A stretch of 64,000 bases of DNA from RPQJ01 sp963846315. GTDB taxonomy: Bacteria > Pseudomonadota > Gammaproteobacteria > Steroidobacterales > Steroidobacteraceae. Positions 48,389-55,496 of this stretch are shown here, piece by piece. A model generated the notes under the pieces. That model was not told the origin of the DNA. It did no database searches and saw only the letters and a program-made list of their open reading frames with translations. Numbering within the stretch: position 1 is the first letter of the stretch; each line of letters begins with the position of its first letter. The stretch spans positions 124,001 to 188,000 of the forward strand of contig CAWJVM010000005.1 of the NCBI GenBank assembly GCA_963846315.1, written 5' to 3'. The position numbers were made by a program, and so were the translations under genes.

Positions 48389-49575
48389 GCTCCTGCCTGG
48401 ACAGCCCGACCCAGCCTCGCCTGCGCGAGGTTGCGGGCCCAGCGGTCTGCTTCCAGAACGTCCCCGATGTCGTTTGCGGGCGCGTGTCGATGCGCGCTCA
48501 TCACGCCAGCGATCAGCGCCGGAATACCGAGAAAATCGAGCCGGCCCTCGAGGAACGCCGACACCGCCACCTCGTTGGCGGCATTGAGCGCCGCCGGTGC
48601 CGTCCCGCCCGCTTCGGCGGCGGTCCGCGCCAGGACCAGCGCGGGGAACCGCTCCAGGTCCGGCGCCTCGAAGTCGAGACGCGCGGCAGCCACCAGATCC
48701 AGCGATTCTACACCGGAGCCGATCCGCTCCGGCCAACCGAGGGCATGGGCGATCGGCGTGCGCATGTCCGGGTTGCCAAGCTGCGCCAGGATCGATCCGT
48801 CCACGTACTCCACCATCGAATGCACGATGCTCTGCGGATGTACGACCACGCTGACGCGCGACGGTTCCATGCCGAACAGCACACAGGCCTCGATCAACTC
48901 GAGTCCCTTGTTCATCAGGGTGGCGGAATCGACTGAAATCTTGCGCCCCATGCGCCAGCGCGGATGCGCGCACGCCTGGTCCGGAGTGACGTCCGCCATC
49001 TGCTCGCGCGAGGCACGCAGGAACGGCCCGCCCGAGGCAGTGAGCAGGATGCGGCGCACGCCCCTGGGCGCCTCCCCGGTCCGCAGCGTGGCCGGCATGC
49101 ACTGGAAGATCGCGTTGTGCTCGCTGTCGATCGGCACCAGCACGGCGCCGCCAAGGCGGGCCGCATCGACGAGCAGCGCGCCCGCCATCACCAGCGATTC
49201 CTTGTTCGCCACCAGGACGTGCTTGCCGGCGCGCGCCGCCGCGAGCGTGGACGGCAGGCCGGCGGCGCCGACGATGGCCGCCATCACGACGTCCACCTGC
49301 GGGCTGGCGGCCACCGCGTTCAGCGCGTCGAGACCGCAGGCCACTTCCGTGGGGCACTGGACTGCACGCAGCTCGCGAGCCAGCTGCGCTGCGGCCTGCG
49401 GATCCTGCAGCACGGCTACGCCCGGACGAAAGCGCACGCACTGCGGCAGCAGCGACGCCCAGTTCGACGCCGCCGCCAGTGCGGCGACCACGTACCGATC
49501 AGGGTGCCGTGCCAGCACGTCCAGCGTGCTGACGCCGATGCTGCCGGTGCTGCCGAGGACAGCGACTCGCTTCAC
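48385..49575 (-). CDS. dxr: 1-deoxy-D-xylulose 5-phosphate reductoisomerase Dxr
   Basis: 396 aa. It makes MEP from DXP with NADPH in isoprenoid synthesis. The motifs are VAVLGSTGSIGVSTLDVLA (NADPH loop), VLVANKESLVMAG, VPIDSEHNAIFQCM, LTASGGPFL and ALNAANEVAVSAFL. Translation starts at GTG 49575, overlapping the cdsA stop as GTGA; its own stop overlaps rseP by ATGA. Confidence 0.96.
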   Translation of the reverse strand: MKRVAVLGSTGSIGVSTLDVLARHPDRYVVAALAAASNWASLLPQCVRFRPGVAVLQDPQAAAQLARELRAVQCPTEVACGLDALNAVAASPQVDVVMAAIVGAAGLPSTLAAARAGKHVLVANKESLVMAGALLVDAARLGGAVLVPIDSEHNAIFQCMPATLRTGEAPRGVRRILLTASGGPFLRASREQMADVTPDQACAHPRWRMGRKISVDSATLMNKGLELIEACVLFGMEPSRVSVVVHPQSIVHSMVEYVDGSILAQLGNPDMRTPIAHALGWPERIGSGVESLDLVAAARLDFEAPDLERFPALVLARTAAEAGGTAPAALNAANEVAVSAFLEGRLDFLGIPALIAGVMSAHRHAPANDIGDVLEADRWARNLAQARLGRAVQAGA

Positions 49576-50384
49576 GGGACCAGTCCCAGCGCGAGCAGTC
49601 CGAGCAGGAACGTCGGCGCGGCCGCGGTGAGGCTGTCGATGCGATCGAGGACGCCACCGTGCCCGGGCAGCAGTTTGCCACTGTCCTTCAACCCGACGTG
49701 ACGCTTGAACATGCTTTCGGTCAGGTCGCCGACGACCGACACCAGCGCCACCAGTTCGCAGAGGAACAACCAGGGCCAGAACGGCTTGCCGAGCAGGAAA
49801 GAACAGGCCGCAGCCACCGTGGCAGCCGCCAGCATGCCGGCCGCGAAGCCTTCCCAGGTCTTGCCTGGACTCACGTGCGGCGCCAGTTTGCGTCGCCCGA
49901 ACCGGCGGCCGCCGAAGTAAGCGCCGACATCGGCGGCCGCAATCAGCACGATCAGGTACAGCAGCAACAGCTGTCCGTGCGGCTGCAGCGTGACGAGGTG
50001 CGACAGGCCGATGCCGGCCGGCACCAGCACCAGGAAACCGACGACGGCGGCCGCGAGTTGCCCGCCCGCCTGGGCCCGCAGCGCCAGCCACGCAAAGGCG
50101 ACCAGCCACCAGAGGGCTGCGATGCGCAGGATATAGATCAGCCATTGCGGGTCGGCTGCGAGCATCTCGGCGCCCGTCAGCGCCAGCAGGATGGCAGCGG
50201 CATAAGCGAGTCGAGCCGGCACGGATTGCAGTCGCGCGAATCCCGCCCATTCGTACCCGCCGGCAAAGATCGCGACCGCAATCAGCGCCACCGCCACGTC
50301 GGGCGGCAACCAGACCAGGACGACGATGACCAGGCTTGCCAGCAGCAGCGCGGTCACGATGCGCGCGCGCAGCGCCGCGTTCAT
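49572..50384 (-). CDS. cdsA: Phosphatidate cytidylyltransferase CdsA
   Basis: 270 aa. It makes CDP-diacylglycerol, the precursor of all membrane phospholipids. There are about seven membrane segments. The CDS signature region is AADVGAYFGGRRFGRRKLAP, then HVSPGKTWEGFAAG and SVVGDLTESMFKRHVGLKDS, with LLPGHGGVLDRIDSL near the end. It overlaps uppS and dxr by four bases. Confidence 0.95.
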   Translation of the reverse strand: MNAALRARIVTALLLASLVIVVLVWLPPDVAVALIAVAIFAGGYEWAGFARLQSVPARLAYAAAILLALTGAEMLAADPQWLIYILRIAALWWLVAFAWLALRAQAGGQLAAAVVGFLVLVPAGIGLSHLVTLQPHGQLLLLYLIVLIAAADVGAYFGGRRFGRRKLAPHVSPGKTWEGFAAGMLAAATVAAACSFLLGKPFWPWLFLCELVALVSVVGDLTESMFKRHVGLKDSGKLLPGHGGVLDRIDSLTAAAPTFLLGLLALGLVP

Positions 50385-51121
50385 CGGCTGGCCTGCGCGT
50401 CAGTCAAGCCGAAGCGCCGCTGCCGGGCGGCATAGAAACGCAATGCGGCTTCGAGCGCGGCGTCGTCGAAGTCGGGCCACAGCGTGTCGCAGAAATAGAG
50501 TTCGGAGTACGCCAGGTTCCACAGCAGGAAATTGCTGATGCGCTGCTCGCCGCCGGTGCGGATGAACAGGTCCGGTTCGGGTGCGCCGGCCAGTTGCAGC
50601 TGTGCTGCAAACAGGGCTTCGTCGATCGCCTCAGGATTGAGTTGCCCGGCAACGGCGCTCGCCGCCAGCTTGCGCGCAGCCGCGACGATGTCCCAGCGGC
50701 CGCCGTACGAAACGGCAATGAACAACGTCATCCGCAGATTGCCGGCCGTACGCGCTTCGGCGGCGGCGATCTTTGCACCGAGGCCCTCCCGCAAGCGCGA
50801 AAGGTCACCGATGAACCGCACGCGAACGCCGCTGCGGTGCAGTTCGTCGACTTCCTTGTCGATCGACTCGACGAACAGCTGCATCAGCCGCGTGACCTCG
50901 TCCTGCGGCCGTTGCCAGTTCTCGCTGGAGAACGCGAAGATCGTGAGCGCCTCGATGCCGCGCCGCGCGCAGCCTTCGACGGTCGCGCGCACGGCCTTGG
51001 CACCCGCCCGGTGACCGAGGTGGCGCGGCAACGCCCGGCGCTGGGCCCAGCGCCCGTTGCCATCCATGATGACGGCGACGTGGCGTGGTAGGCCGGACGC
51101 GCCCGCTGCGGCTTGCGACAC
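50381..51121 (-). CDS. uppS: Undecaprenyl diphosphate synthase UppS
   Basis: 246 aa. It builds the C55 carrier lipid for peptidoglycan and O-antigen from isopentenyl diphosphate. The motifs are HVAVIMDGNGRWAQRRALPR, HLGHRAGAKAVR, IFAFSSENWQRP and EPDLFIRTGGEQRISNFLLW. Translation starts at GTG 51121, 5 bases after frr. Confidence 0.96.
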   Translation of the reverse strand: MSQAAAGASGLPRHVAVIMDGNGRWAQRRALPRHLGHRAGAKAVRATVEGCARRGIEALTIFAFSSENWQRPQDEVTRLMQLFVESIDKEVDELHRSGVRVRFIGDLSRLREGLGAKIAAAEARTAGNLRMTLFIAVSYGGRWDIVAAARKLAASAVAGQLNPEAIDEALFAAQLQLAGAPEPDLFIRTGGEQRISNFLLWNLAYSELYFCDTLWPDFDDAALEAALRFYAARQRRFGLTDAQASR

Positions 51122-51126
51122 GGCTG

Positions 51127-51684
51127 TCAGACCTGCATCAGTTCCTTTTCTTTCTCGTGCAGCACGACGTCGACTTCGGCGACGTACTTGTCGGTGAGCT
51201 TCTGCACGTCCTCCTGGGCGCGATGGTCGTCGTCCTCGGAGACCAGTTTTTCCTTCAGCAATTCCTTGAGGTCCTGCATGACGTCACGGCGCACGTTGCG
51301 GATCGCGACCCGCGCGTTCTCTGCTTCGTGCTTCACGACCTTGGTCAGGTCGCGGCGGCGCTCCTCGGTGAGCGCCGGCATCGGCACCCGGATCACGTTG
51401 CCGGCCGTGTTCGGCGTGATGCCGAGGTCGGACTTCATGATCGCCTTCTCGATCACCGCGACCATCTGCTTGTCGTAGGGGACGATGGTGAGCGTGCGCG
51501 AATCCTCGACCGCGACGTTCGCGACCTGGTTCAGCGGCGATTCGGCGCCGTAGTAGTCGACACGGATGTGGTCGACCAGGCTCGCGCTGGCACGCCCCGT
51601 GCGCAGGCGCTTCAGCTCATGACGGTAGGCGGCAACGCACTTGGCCATGCGGTCGGCCGCGTCTTTCTTTACTTCTTCGAGCAT
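51127..51684 (-). CDS. frr: Ribosome recycling factor
   Basis: 185 aa. With EF-G it splits the ribosome after termination. Conserved segments are LRTGRASASLVDHIRVDYYG, TLTIVPYDKQMVAVIEKAIM, LGITPNTAGNVIRVPMPALT and EERRRDLTKVVKHEAENARV. The ATG at 51684 gives the usual length; the further open frame is a shadow of pyrH. Confidence 0.97.
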   Translation of the reverse strand: MLEEVKKDAADRMAKCVAAYRHELKRLRTGRASASLVDHIRVDYYGAESPLNQVANVAVEDSRTLTIVPYDKQMVAVIEKAIMKSDLGITPNTAGNVIRVPMPALTEERRRDLTKVVKHEAENARVAIRNVRRDVMQDLKELLKEKLVSEDDDHRAQEDVQKLTDKYVAEVDVVLHEKEKELMQV

Positions 51685-51715
51685 GGAATCTCCCGGTCGA
51701 ACGGCTCTGGCCGTC

Positions 51716-52447
51716 TCAGTTCGTGACCAGCGTGCCCACGTCGTCGCCAGTGGCGGCACGCACGAGGGCACCCGGATCGTTCAGGTTGAAGACACGCAGC
51801 GGCAGGTGATGATCACGGCAGAGGACGATCGACGTCTGGTCCATCACGTTGAGCCGCTGGTCGAGCACCTGGTCGTAGGTCAGGCGATCGTACCGCTTTG
51901 CGGACGGGTTCAGCATCGGGTCGGAATCGTAGATCCCGTCCACCTTGGTGGCCTTCAGCAACAGGTCGGCCTCGATCTCGATGGCGCGCAGGCTCGCGGC
52001 GGTGTCGGTCGTGAAGAACGGATTGCCGGTGCCAGCGGCGAAAATGATCACCCGGCCCTTCTCGAGGTGACGGACGGCTCGGCGACGGATGTAGTCCTCG
52101 CACACCTGGTTGATGCGGACGGCGGACATGACACGGGTGGCGACGCTCATGGATTCGAGCGCGTCCTGCAGGGCAAGCGAATTCATGACCGTGGCGAGCA
52201 TGCCCATGTGATCACCGGTGACGCGGTCCATGCCGGCGCGCGCGAGACCCGCGCCGCGGAACAGGTTGCCGCCCCCGACGACCACGCCGATCTCGGTGCC
52301 GGTGGCCTGCACGCTGCGGATTTCGGTGGCGAGGCGGCGGAGAAAGACCGGGTCGATGCCGTAGTCGGAGTCGCCCATCAGGGCCTCGCCCGACAGCTTG
52401 ACGAGGATGCGGCGGTTGCGCGGTTGCGTGTCGGCTTTCGGTTCCAT
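51716..52447 (-). CDS. pyrH: Uridylate kinase PyrH
   Basis: 243 aa. It phosphorylates UMP to UDP (amino-acid-kinase fold, hexameric). The motifs are RILVKLSGEALMGDSDYGID, GVVVGGGNLFRGAGLARAGM, RVIIFAAGTGNPFFTTDTAA and LKATKVDGIYDSDPMLNPSA. I chose the ATG at 52447. It is separated from tsf by a strong hairpin at 52488-52511, and a TATAAT lies on the minus strand at 52486-52481 without an obvious -35 box. Confidence 0.96.
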   Translation of the reverse strand: MEPKADTQPRNRRILVKLSGEALMGDSDYGIDPVFLRRLATEIRSVQATGTEIGVVVGGGNLFRGAGLARAGMDRVTGDHMGMLATVMNSLALQDALESMSVATRVMSAVRINQVCEDYIRRRAVRHLEKGRVIIFAAGTGNPFFTTDTAASLRAIEIEADLLLKATKVDGIYDSDPMLNPSAKRYDRLTYDQVLDQRLNVMDQTSIVLCRDHHLPLRVFNLNDPGALVRAATGDDVGTLVTN

Positions 52448-52487
52448 CGTCCCTCGCCAGCGATCCGTTTGCAGGCCGCCATTATAA

Positions 52488-52511
52488 GGAACCCCGCTTG
52501 CGCGGGGTTCC
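52488..52511 (-). terminator. Hairpin after tsf
   Basis: A perfect 10-base-pair stem GGAACCCCGC/GCGGGGTTCC with the stable tetraloop GCAA on the minus strand, 34 bases after the tsf stop. It is followed by TTATAAT rather than a clean U-run, so termination is probably partial, which would let some transcripts continue into pyrH. Confidence 0.62.
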
Positions 52512-52544
52512 GGGTAGATCGACATCACCGGGCGGGCCCGGGAC

Positions 52545-53435
52545 TCAGGATCCCCGAACCGCAGCTGCGACTTCCTCGGCGAAGTTTTCCTGCTTTTTCT
52601 CGATGCCTGCGCCGACCTCAAAGCGCACGAAACGCGCGACCCGGGCGTTGGCCTTCTTCAGGACGTCGCCGACGGCCTGCTTGTCGTCCTTCACGAACGG
52701 CTGGCCGAGCAGCGTGATCTCACCGAGGAACTTGCGGATCTTGCCGTCGACCATCTTGGCCACGATTTCCGCCGGCTTGCCGACCGACTTCGGGTCCTGG
52801 GCGACCTGGGCGACGAAGATTTCCTTTTCCTTGGCCACCTGGTCGGCCGGCACGTCGTCCGCCGACAGGTACATCGGGTTGATCGCAGCGATGTGCATTG
52901 CCAGGTCACGGCCGAGCGCGTCGTCGCCACCGTGCAGCGCAACGATCACGCCGATGCGGGTGCCGTGGCTGTAAGTGGCGAGCGGGGCGTCCGACTTGAG
53001 GACCTCGAAGCGACGCACGCCGATGTTCTCGCCGATGCGGGCGATCAGTTCACGGCGGGCTTCTTCGACCGTCTTGCCCGAGGCGAGCTTCGTGGCGAGC
53101 AGCGCGTCGAGGTCGGCCGGCTGCGCAGTGAGCGCAGCCTTGGCGACGTCGGCGGCAAAGCCCTGGAAGTCCTTCTCGCGCGCGACGAAGTCCGTCTCCG
53201 AGTTGACCTCGACGACCGCGGCCTGCCTGCTGTCGGCCGAACGCTCGACGACGACCACGCCCTCGGCAGCCACTCGCCCGGCCTTCTTGTCGGCCTTGGC
53301 GAGACCCGACTTGCGCATGATCTCGGCGGCGGCCTCGAGGTCGCCGTTGGTTTCGACCAGCGCCTTCTTGCATTCCATCATGCCGGCGCCCGTGCGTTCA
53401 CGCAGCGCCTTCACTGCTTCTGCGGTAACGGCCAT
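52545..53435 (-). CDS. tsf: Elongation factor Ts
   Basis: 296 aa. It is the nucleotide exchange factor of EF-Tu. The N-terminal UBA-like region has LRERTGAGMMECKKALVETN, and SETDFVAREKDFQGFAADVA is the core signature with the TDFV contact to EF-Tu. It starts 2 bases after the rpsB stop. Confidence 0.97.
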   Translation of the reverse strand: MAVTAEAVKALRERTGAGMMECKKALVETNGDLEAAAEIMRKSGLAKADKKAGRVAAEGVVVVERSADSRQAAVVEVNSETDFVAREKDFQGFAADVAKAALTAQPADLDALLATKLASGKTVEEARRELIARIGENIGVRRFEVLKSDAPLATYSHGTRIGVIVALHGGDDALGRDLAMHIAAINPMYLSADDVPADQVAKEKEIFVAQVAQDPKSVGKPAEIVAKMVDGKIRKFLGEITLLGQPFVKDDKQAVGDVLKKANARVARFVRFEVGAGIEKKQENFAEEVAAAVRGS

Positions 53436-53437
53436 GA

Positions 53438-54460
53438 TCAGGCGCCTTCGGTCGGGGTCGGGGTCGCGGCCGCGGCTTCGACGACGGGATCAGCAGCCGC
53501 GACTGCGGGAGCCGCCGCAGCGGCCGGCTTCGCCTTGCGGGCGGCCTCACGACGGGCCATGAACGCCTCTGCACTCTCTTCCGGATCGGCCTCGACGAGC
53601 TCTTCGGCGCGCTGTTCGGCGGCGGCCGTGTCGTCCGTCGGCTTGCGCCTGGGACCGGCGGCGGTCTTCTTGCGGGCCGGGGTCCTGCGGGCCGGCTTCT
53701 GCGCGCCGCTGCGCGGGCGCGGCTTGCCTTCCTCGTCGAGTTCGACGAACTCGTCTTCACCGACCTGCATCTCGACGACCGTCGAACGGCCCTCGATGAC
53801 GGCATCGGCAATGCCCGAGGCATAGAGCTGGATCGCGCGCATCGCGTCGTCGTTGCCGGGGATCACGTAACTGATGCCTTCCGGCGAGCAGTTGGTGTCG
53901 ACCACGGCGACGACGGGGATGCCGAGCTTCTGCGCTTCGTGGATCGCGATCTTCTCGTGACCGACGTCGATCACGAACATCACGTCCGGGACGCCGTCCA
54001 TGTCCTTGATGCCGCCGAGGCTGCGGTCGAGCTTTTCGCGCTCGCGACGCACCATCTGCGCTTCGCGCTTGCTGCGCTGGTCGAGCGTGCCGTTCGCCTG
54101 CATCTCGTCGATTTCGGCGAGGCGGCGGATCGACTGCTTGATCGTCTTGAAATTGGTGAGCATGCCGCCGAGCCAGCGGTGACTGACATAAGGCATGCCG
54201 CAGCGGGCCGCTTCCTGGGCAATCGCATCGCGCGCGGAGCGCTTGGTGCCGACGAAGAGGACCTTGCCGCCGTCAGCCACGACGTTGCGGACGAACCCGG
54301 CAGCCTCGTTGTAGAGGGGCAGCGAGTGCTCGAGGTTGATGATGTGGATTCGGTTACGTTCGCCGAAGATGAATTGGGACATCTTCGGGTTCCAGAAGCG
54401 GGTCTGGTGTCCAAAATGAACACCCGCTTCCAGCATCTGTCGCATGGACATGCCGGTCAT
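53438..54460 (-). CDS. rpsB: 30S ribosomal protein S2 with long C-terminal extension
   Basis: 340 aa, about 100 longer than E. coli S2. The first 225 residues are a normal S2 (MRQMLEAGVHFGHQTRFWNP and YVSHRWLGGMLTNFKTIKQS). After VIEGRSTVVEMQVGEDEFVE comes a low-complexity tail of about 115 residues, first basic (KPARRTPARKKTAAGPRRKP), then Glu/Ala-rich and ending Pro/Ala-rich. A strong AAGGAG lies six bases before the ATG at 54460. The tail might contact rRNA or simply be disordered. Confidence 0.96.
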   Translation of the reverse strand: MTGMSMRQMLEAGVHFGHQTRFWNPKMSQFIFGERNRIHIINLEHSLPLYNEAAGFVRNVVADGGKVLFVGTKRSARDAIAQEAARCGMPYVSHRWLGGMLTNFKTIKQSIRRLAEIDEMQANGTLDQRSKREAQMVRREREKLDRSLGGIKDMDGVPDVMFVIDVGHEKIAIHEAQKLGIPVVAVVDTNCSPEGISYVIPGNDDAMRAIQLYASGIADAVIEGRSTVVEMQVGEDEFVELDEEGKPRPRSGAQKPARRTPARKKTAAGPRRKPTDDTAAAEQRAEELVEADPEESAEAFMARREAARKAKPAAAAAPAVAAADPVVEAAAATPTPTEGA

Positions 54461-54583
54461 AGCAAACTCCTTGTAGGGTTAAACCTCCACACACCCCATG
54501 CGGCAACCCAGGAAAGTCTCACGACCTGCCGGGCACCCAGCCACACGTGACGGTGTGTGTGCGGATTTGATTGTCAAAAAAGG
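54461..54583 (-). ncRNA. rpsB-tsf 5' leader, probable S2 autoregulatory region
   Basis: The predicted transcript starts near 54583 and has about 120 untranslated bases before rpsB. It can form a small hairpin CACAC/GTGTG around 54550. In E. coli S2 represses its own mRNA through the leader; the same is plausible here but no specific S2-binding motif was identified. Confidence 0.4.
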
Positions 54584-54589
54584 CCGCGC

Positions 54590-54618
54590 TTTATACCATC
54601 GCGGCCTCGGATTTTCAA
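54590..54618 (-). promoter_or_regulatory. Sigma-70-type promoter for rpsB-tsf
   Basis: On the minus strand, -35 TTGAAA (54618-54613) and -10 TATAAA (54595-54590) are separated by exactly 17 bases. The -10 box sits in the centre of an 8-base inverted repeat, AGGCCGCG (54581-54588) with CGCGGCCT (54600-54607), which is followed on the minus strand by six T residues. Confidence 0.72.
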
Positions 54619-54674
54619 TTACTTACGCATCTTCGCCGCTGCCGGCGGCCTAGCGGCGCCAGGACCCATTCCAA

Positions 54675-55496
54675 ATGCAGTATTCCCCCACCCCGGCGCC
54701 GGCCCGCTCCAAGGACGTCCCAGGGCACGTGCTGATCAAGGGCCCGTCCGACCAGGCCGCCATGCGCGTCGCCGGCCGCCTCGCCGCCGACGTGCTCGAC
54801 ATGATCGGGCCACAGATCCTGCCCGGGGTCACCACCGACGAACTGGATCGGATCTGCCACGACTACATCGTCGGCCCGTTGCAGGCGGTCCCTGCCCCGC
54901 TCAATTACCGGGGCTTCCCGAAGTCGATCTGCACGTCCGTGAACCACGTGGTTTGCCATGGCATCCCGGGCGACAAGAAACTGAAGCACGGCGACATCGT
55001 CAACGTCGACATCACGGTGATCAAGGACGGTTTTCACGGCGACTCCAGCCGCATGTTTCACGTCGGCAAGCCGCTGCCACATGCCGTGCGCCTGTGCGAC
55101 CTCACTTACCAGGCGATGTGGCTCGGCATCCGCACCGTGCGGCCCGGTGCGCGCCTCGGCGACATCGGCGCGGCCATCCAGAAGTTCGTCGAAGCGAAGC
55201 ATTGCTCGGTCGTGCGCGAATATTGCGGCCACGGCATCGGCCGCGGCTTCCACGAAGACCCGCAGGTGCTGCACTACGGCACCGCGGGCACCGGGATCGA
55301 GCTTGAAGCCGGCATGACCTTCACGATCGAACCGATGGTCAACGGGGGGCGGCGCGACGTGCGCCTGCTGCCGGATGGCTGGACGGTGATCACGCGCGAC
55401 CATTCGCTGTCGGCGCAGTGGGAGCACACGGTCCTGGTGACGCCAACCGGCCACGAAGTCCTGACGCTCGGCGCCAGCGAGCAACCCCCGGCGTGA
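54675..55496 (+). CDS. map: Methionine aminopeptidase, type I
   Basis: 273 aa. It removes the initiator Met. The metal ligands are in GDIVNVDITVIKDGFHGDSS (two Asp), CGHGIGRGFHEDP (His), TFTIEPMV (Glu) and WEHTVLV (Glu). The conserved His at the substrate site is in VVCHGIPGDKKL. It is divergent from rpsB as in E. coli and overlaps glnD by GTGA. Confidence 0.97.
   Translation: MQYSPTPAPARSKDVPGHVLIKGPSDQAAMRVAGRLAADVLDMIGPQILPGVTTDELDRICHDYIVGPLQAVPAPLNYRGFPKSICTSVNHVVCHGIPGDKKLKHGDIVNVDITVIKDGFHGDSSRMFHVGKPLPHAVRLCDLTYQAMWLGIRTVRPGARLGDIGAAIQKFVEAKHCSVVREYCGHGIGRGFHEDPQVLHYGTAGTGIELEAGMTFTIEPMVNGGRRDVRLLPDGWTVITRDHSLSAQWEHTVLVTPTGHEVLTLGASEQPPA

Noticed and set aside
47009..49441. An 810-codon open frame covering dxr and most of rseP
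   Set aside because: The first 350 codons are an alternative frame of dxr with no family similarity; the real RseP starts at 48388.
52481..52509. TATAAT before pyrH as a promoter
   Set aside because: The -10 box is perfect, but the sequence 17 bases upstream (AACCCC) is not a -35 box and lies inside the tsf hairpin; it may be chance.
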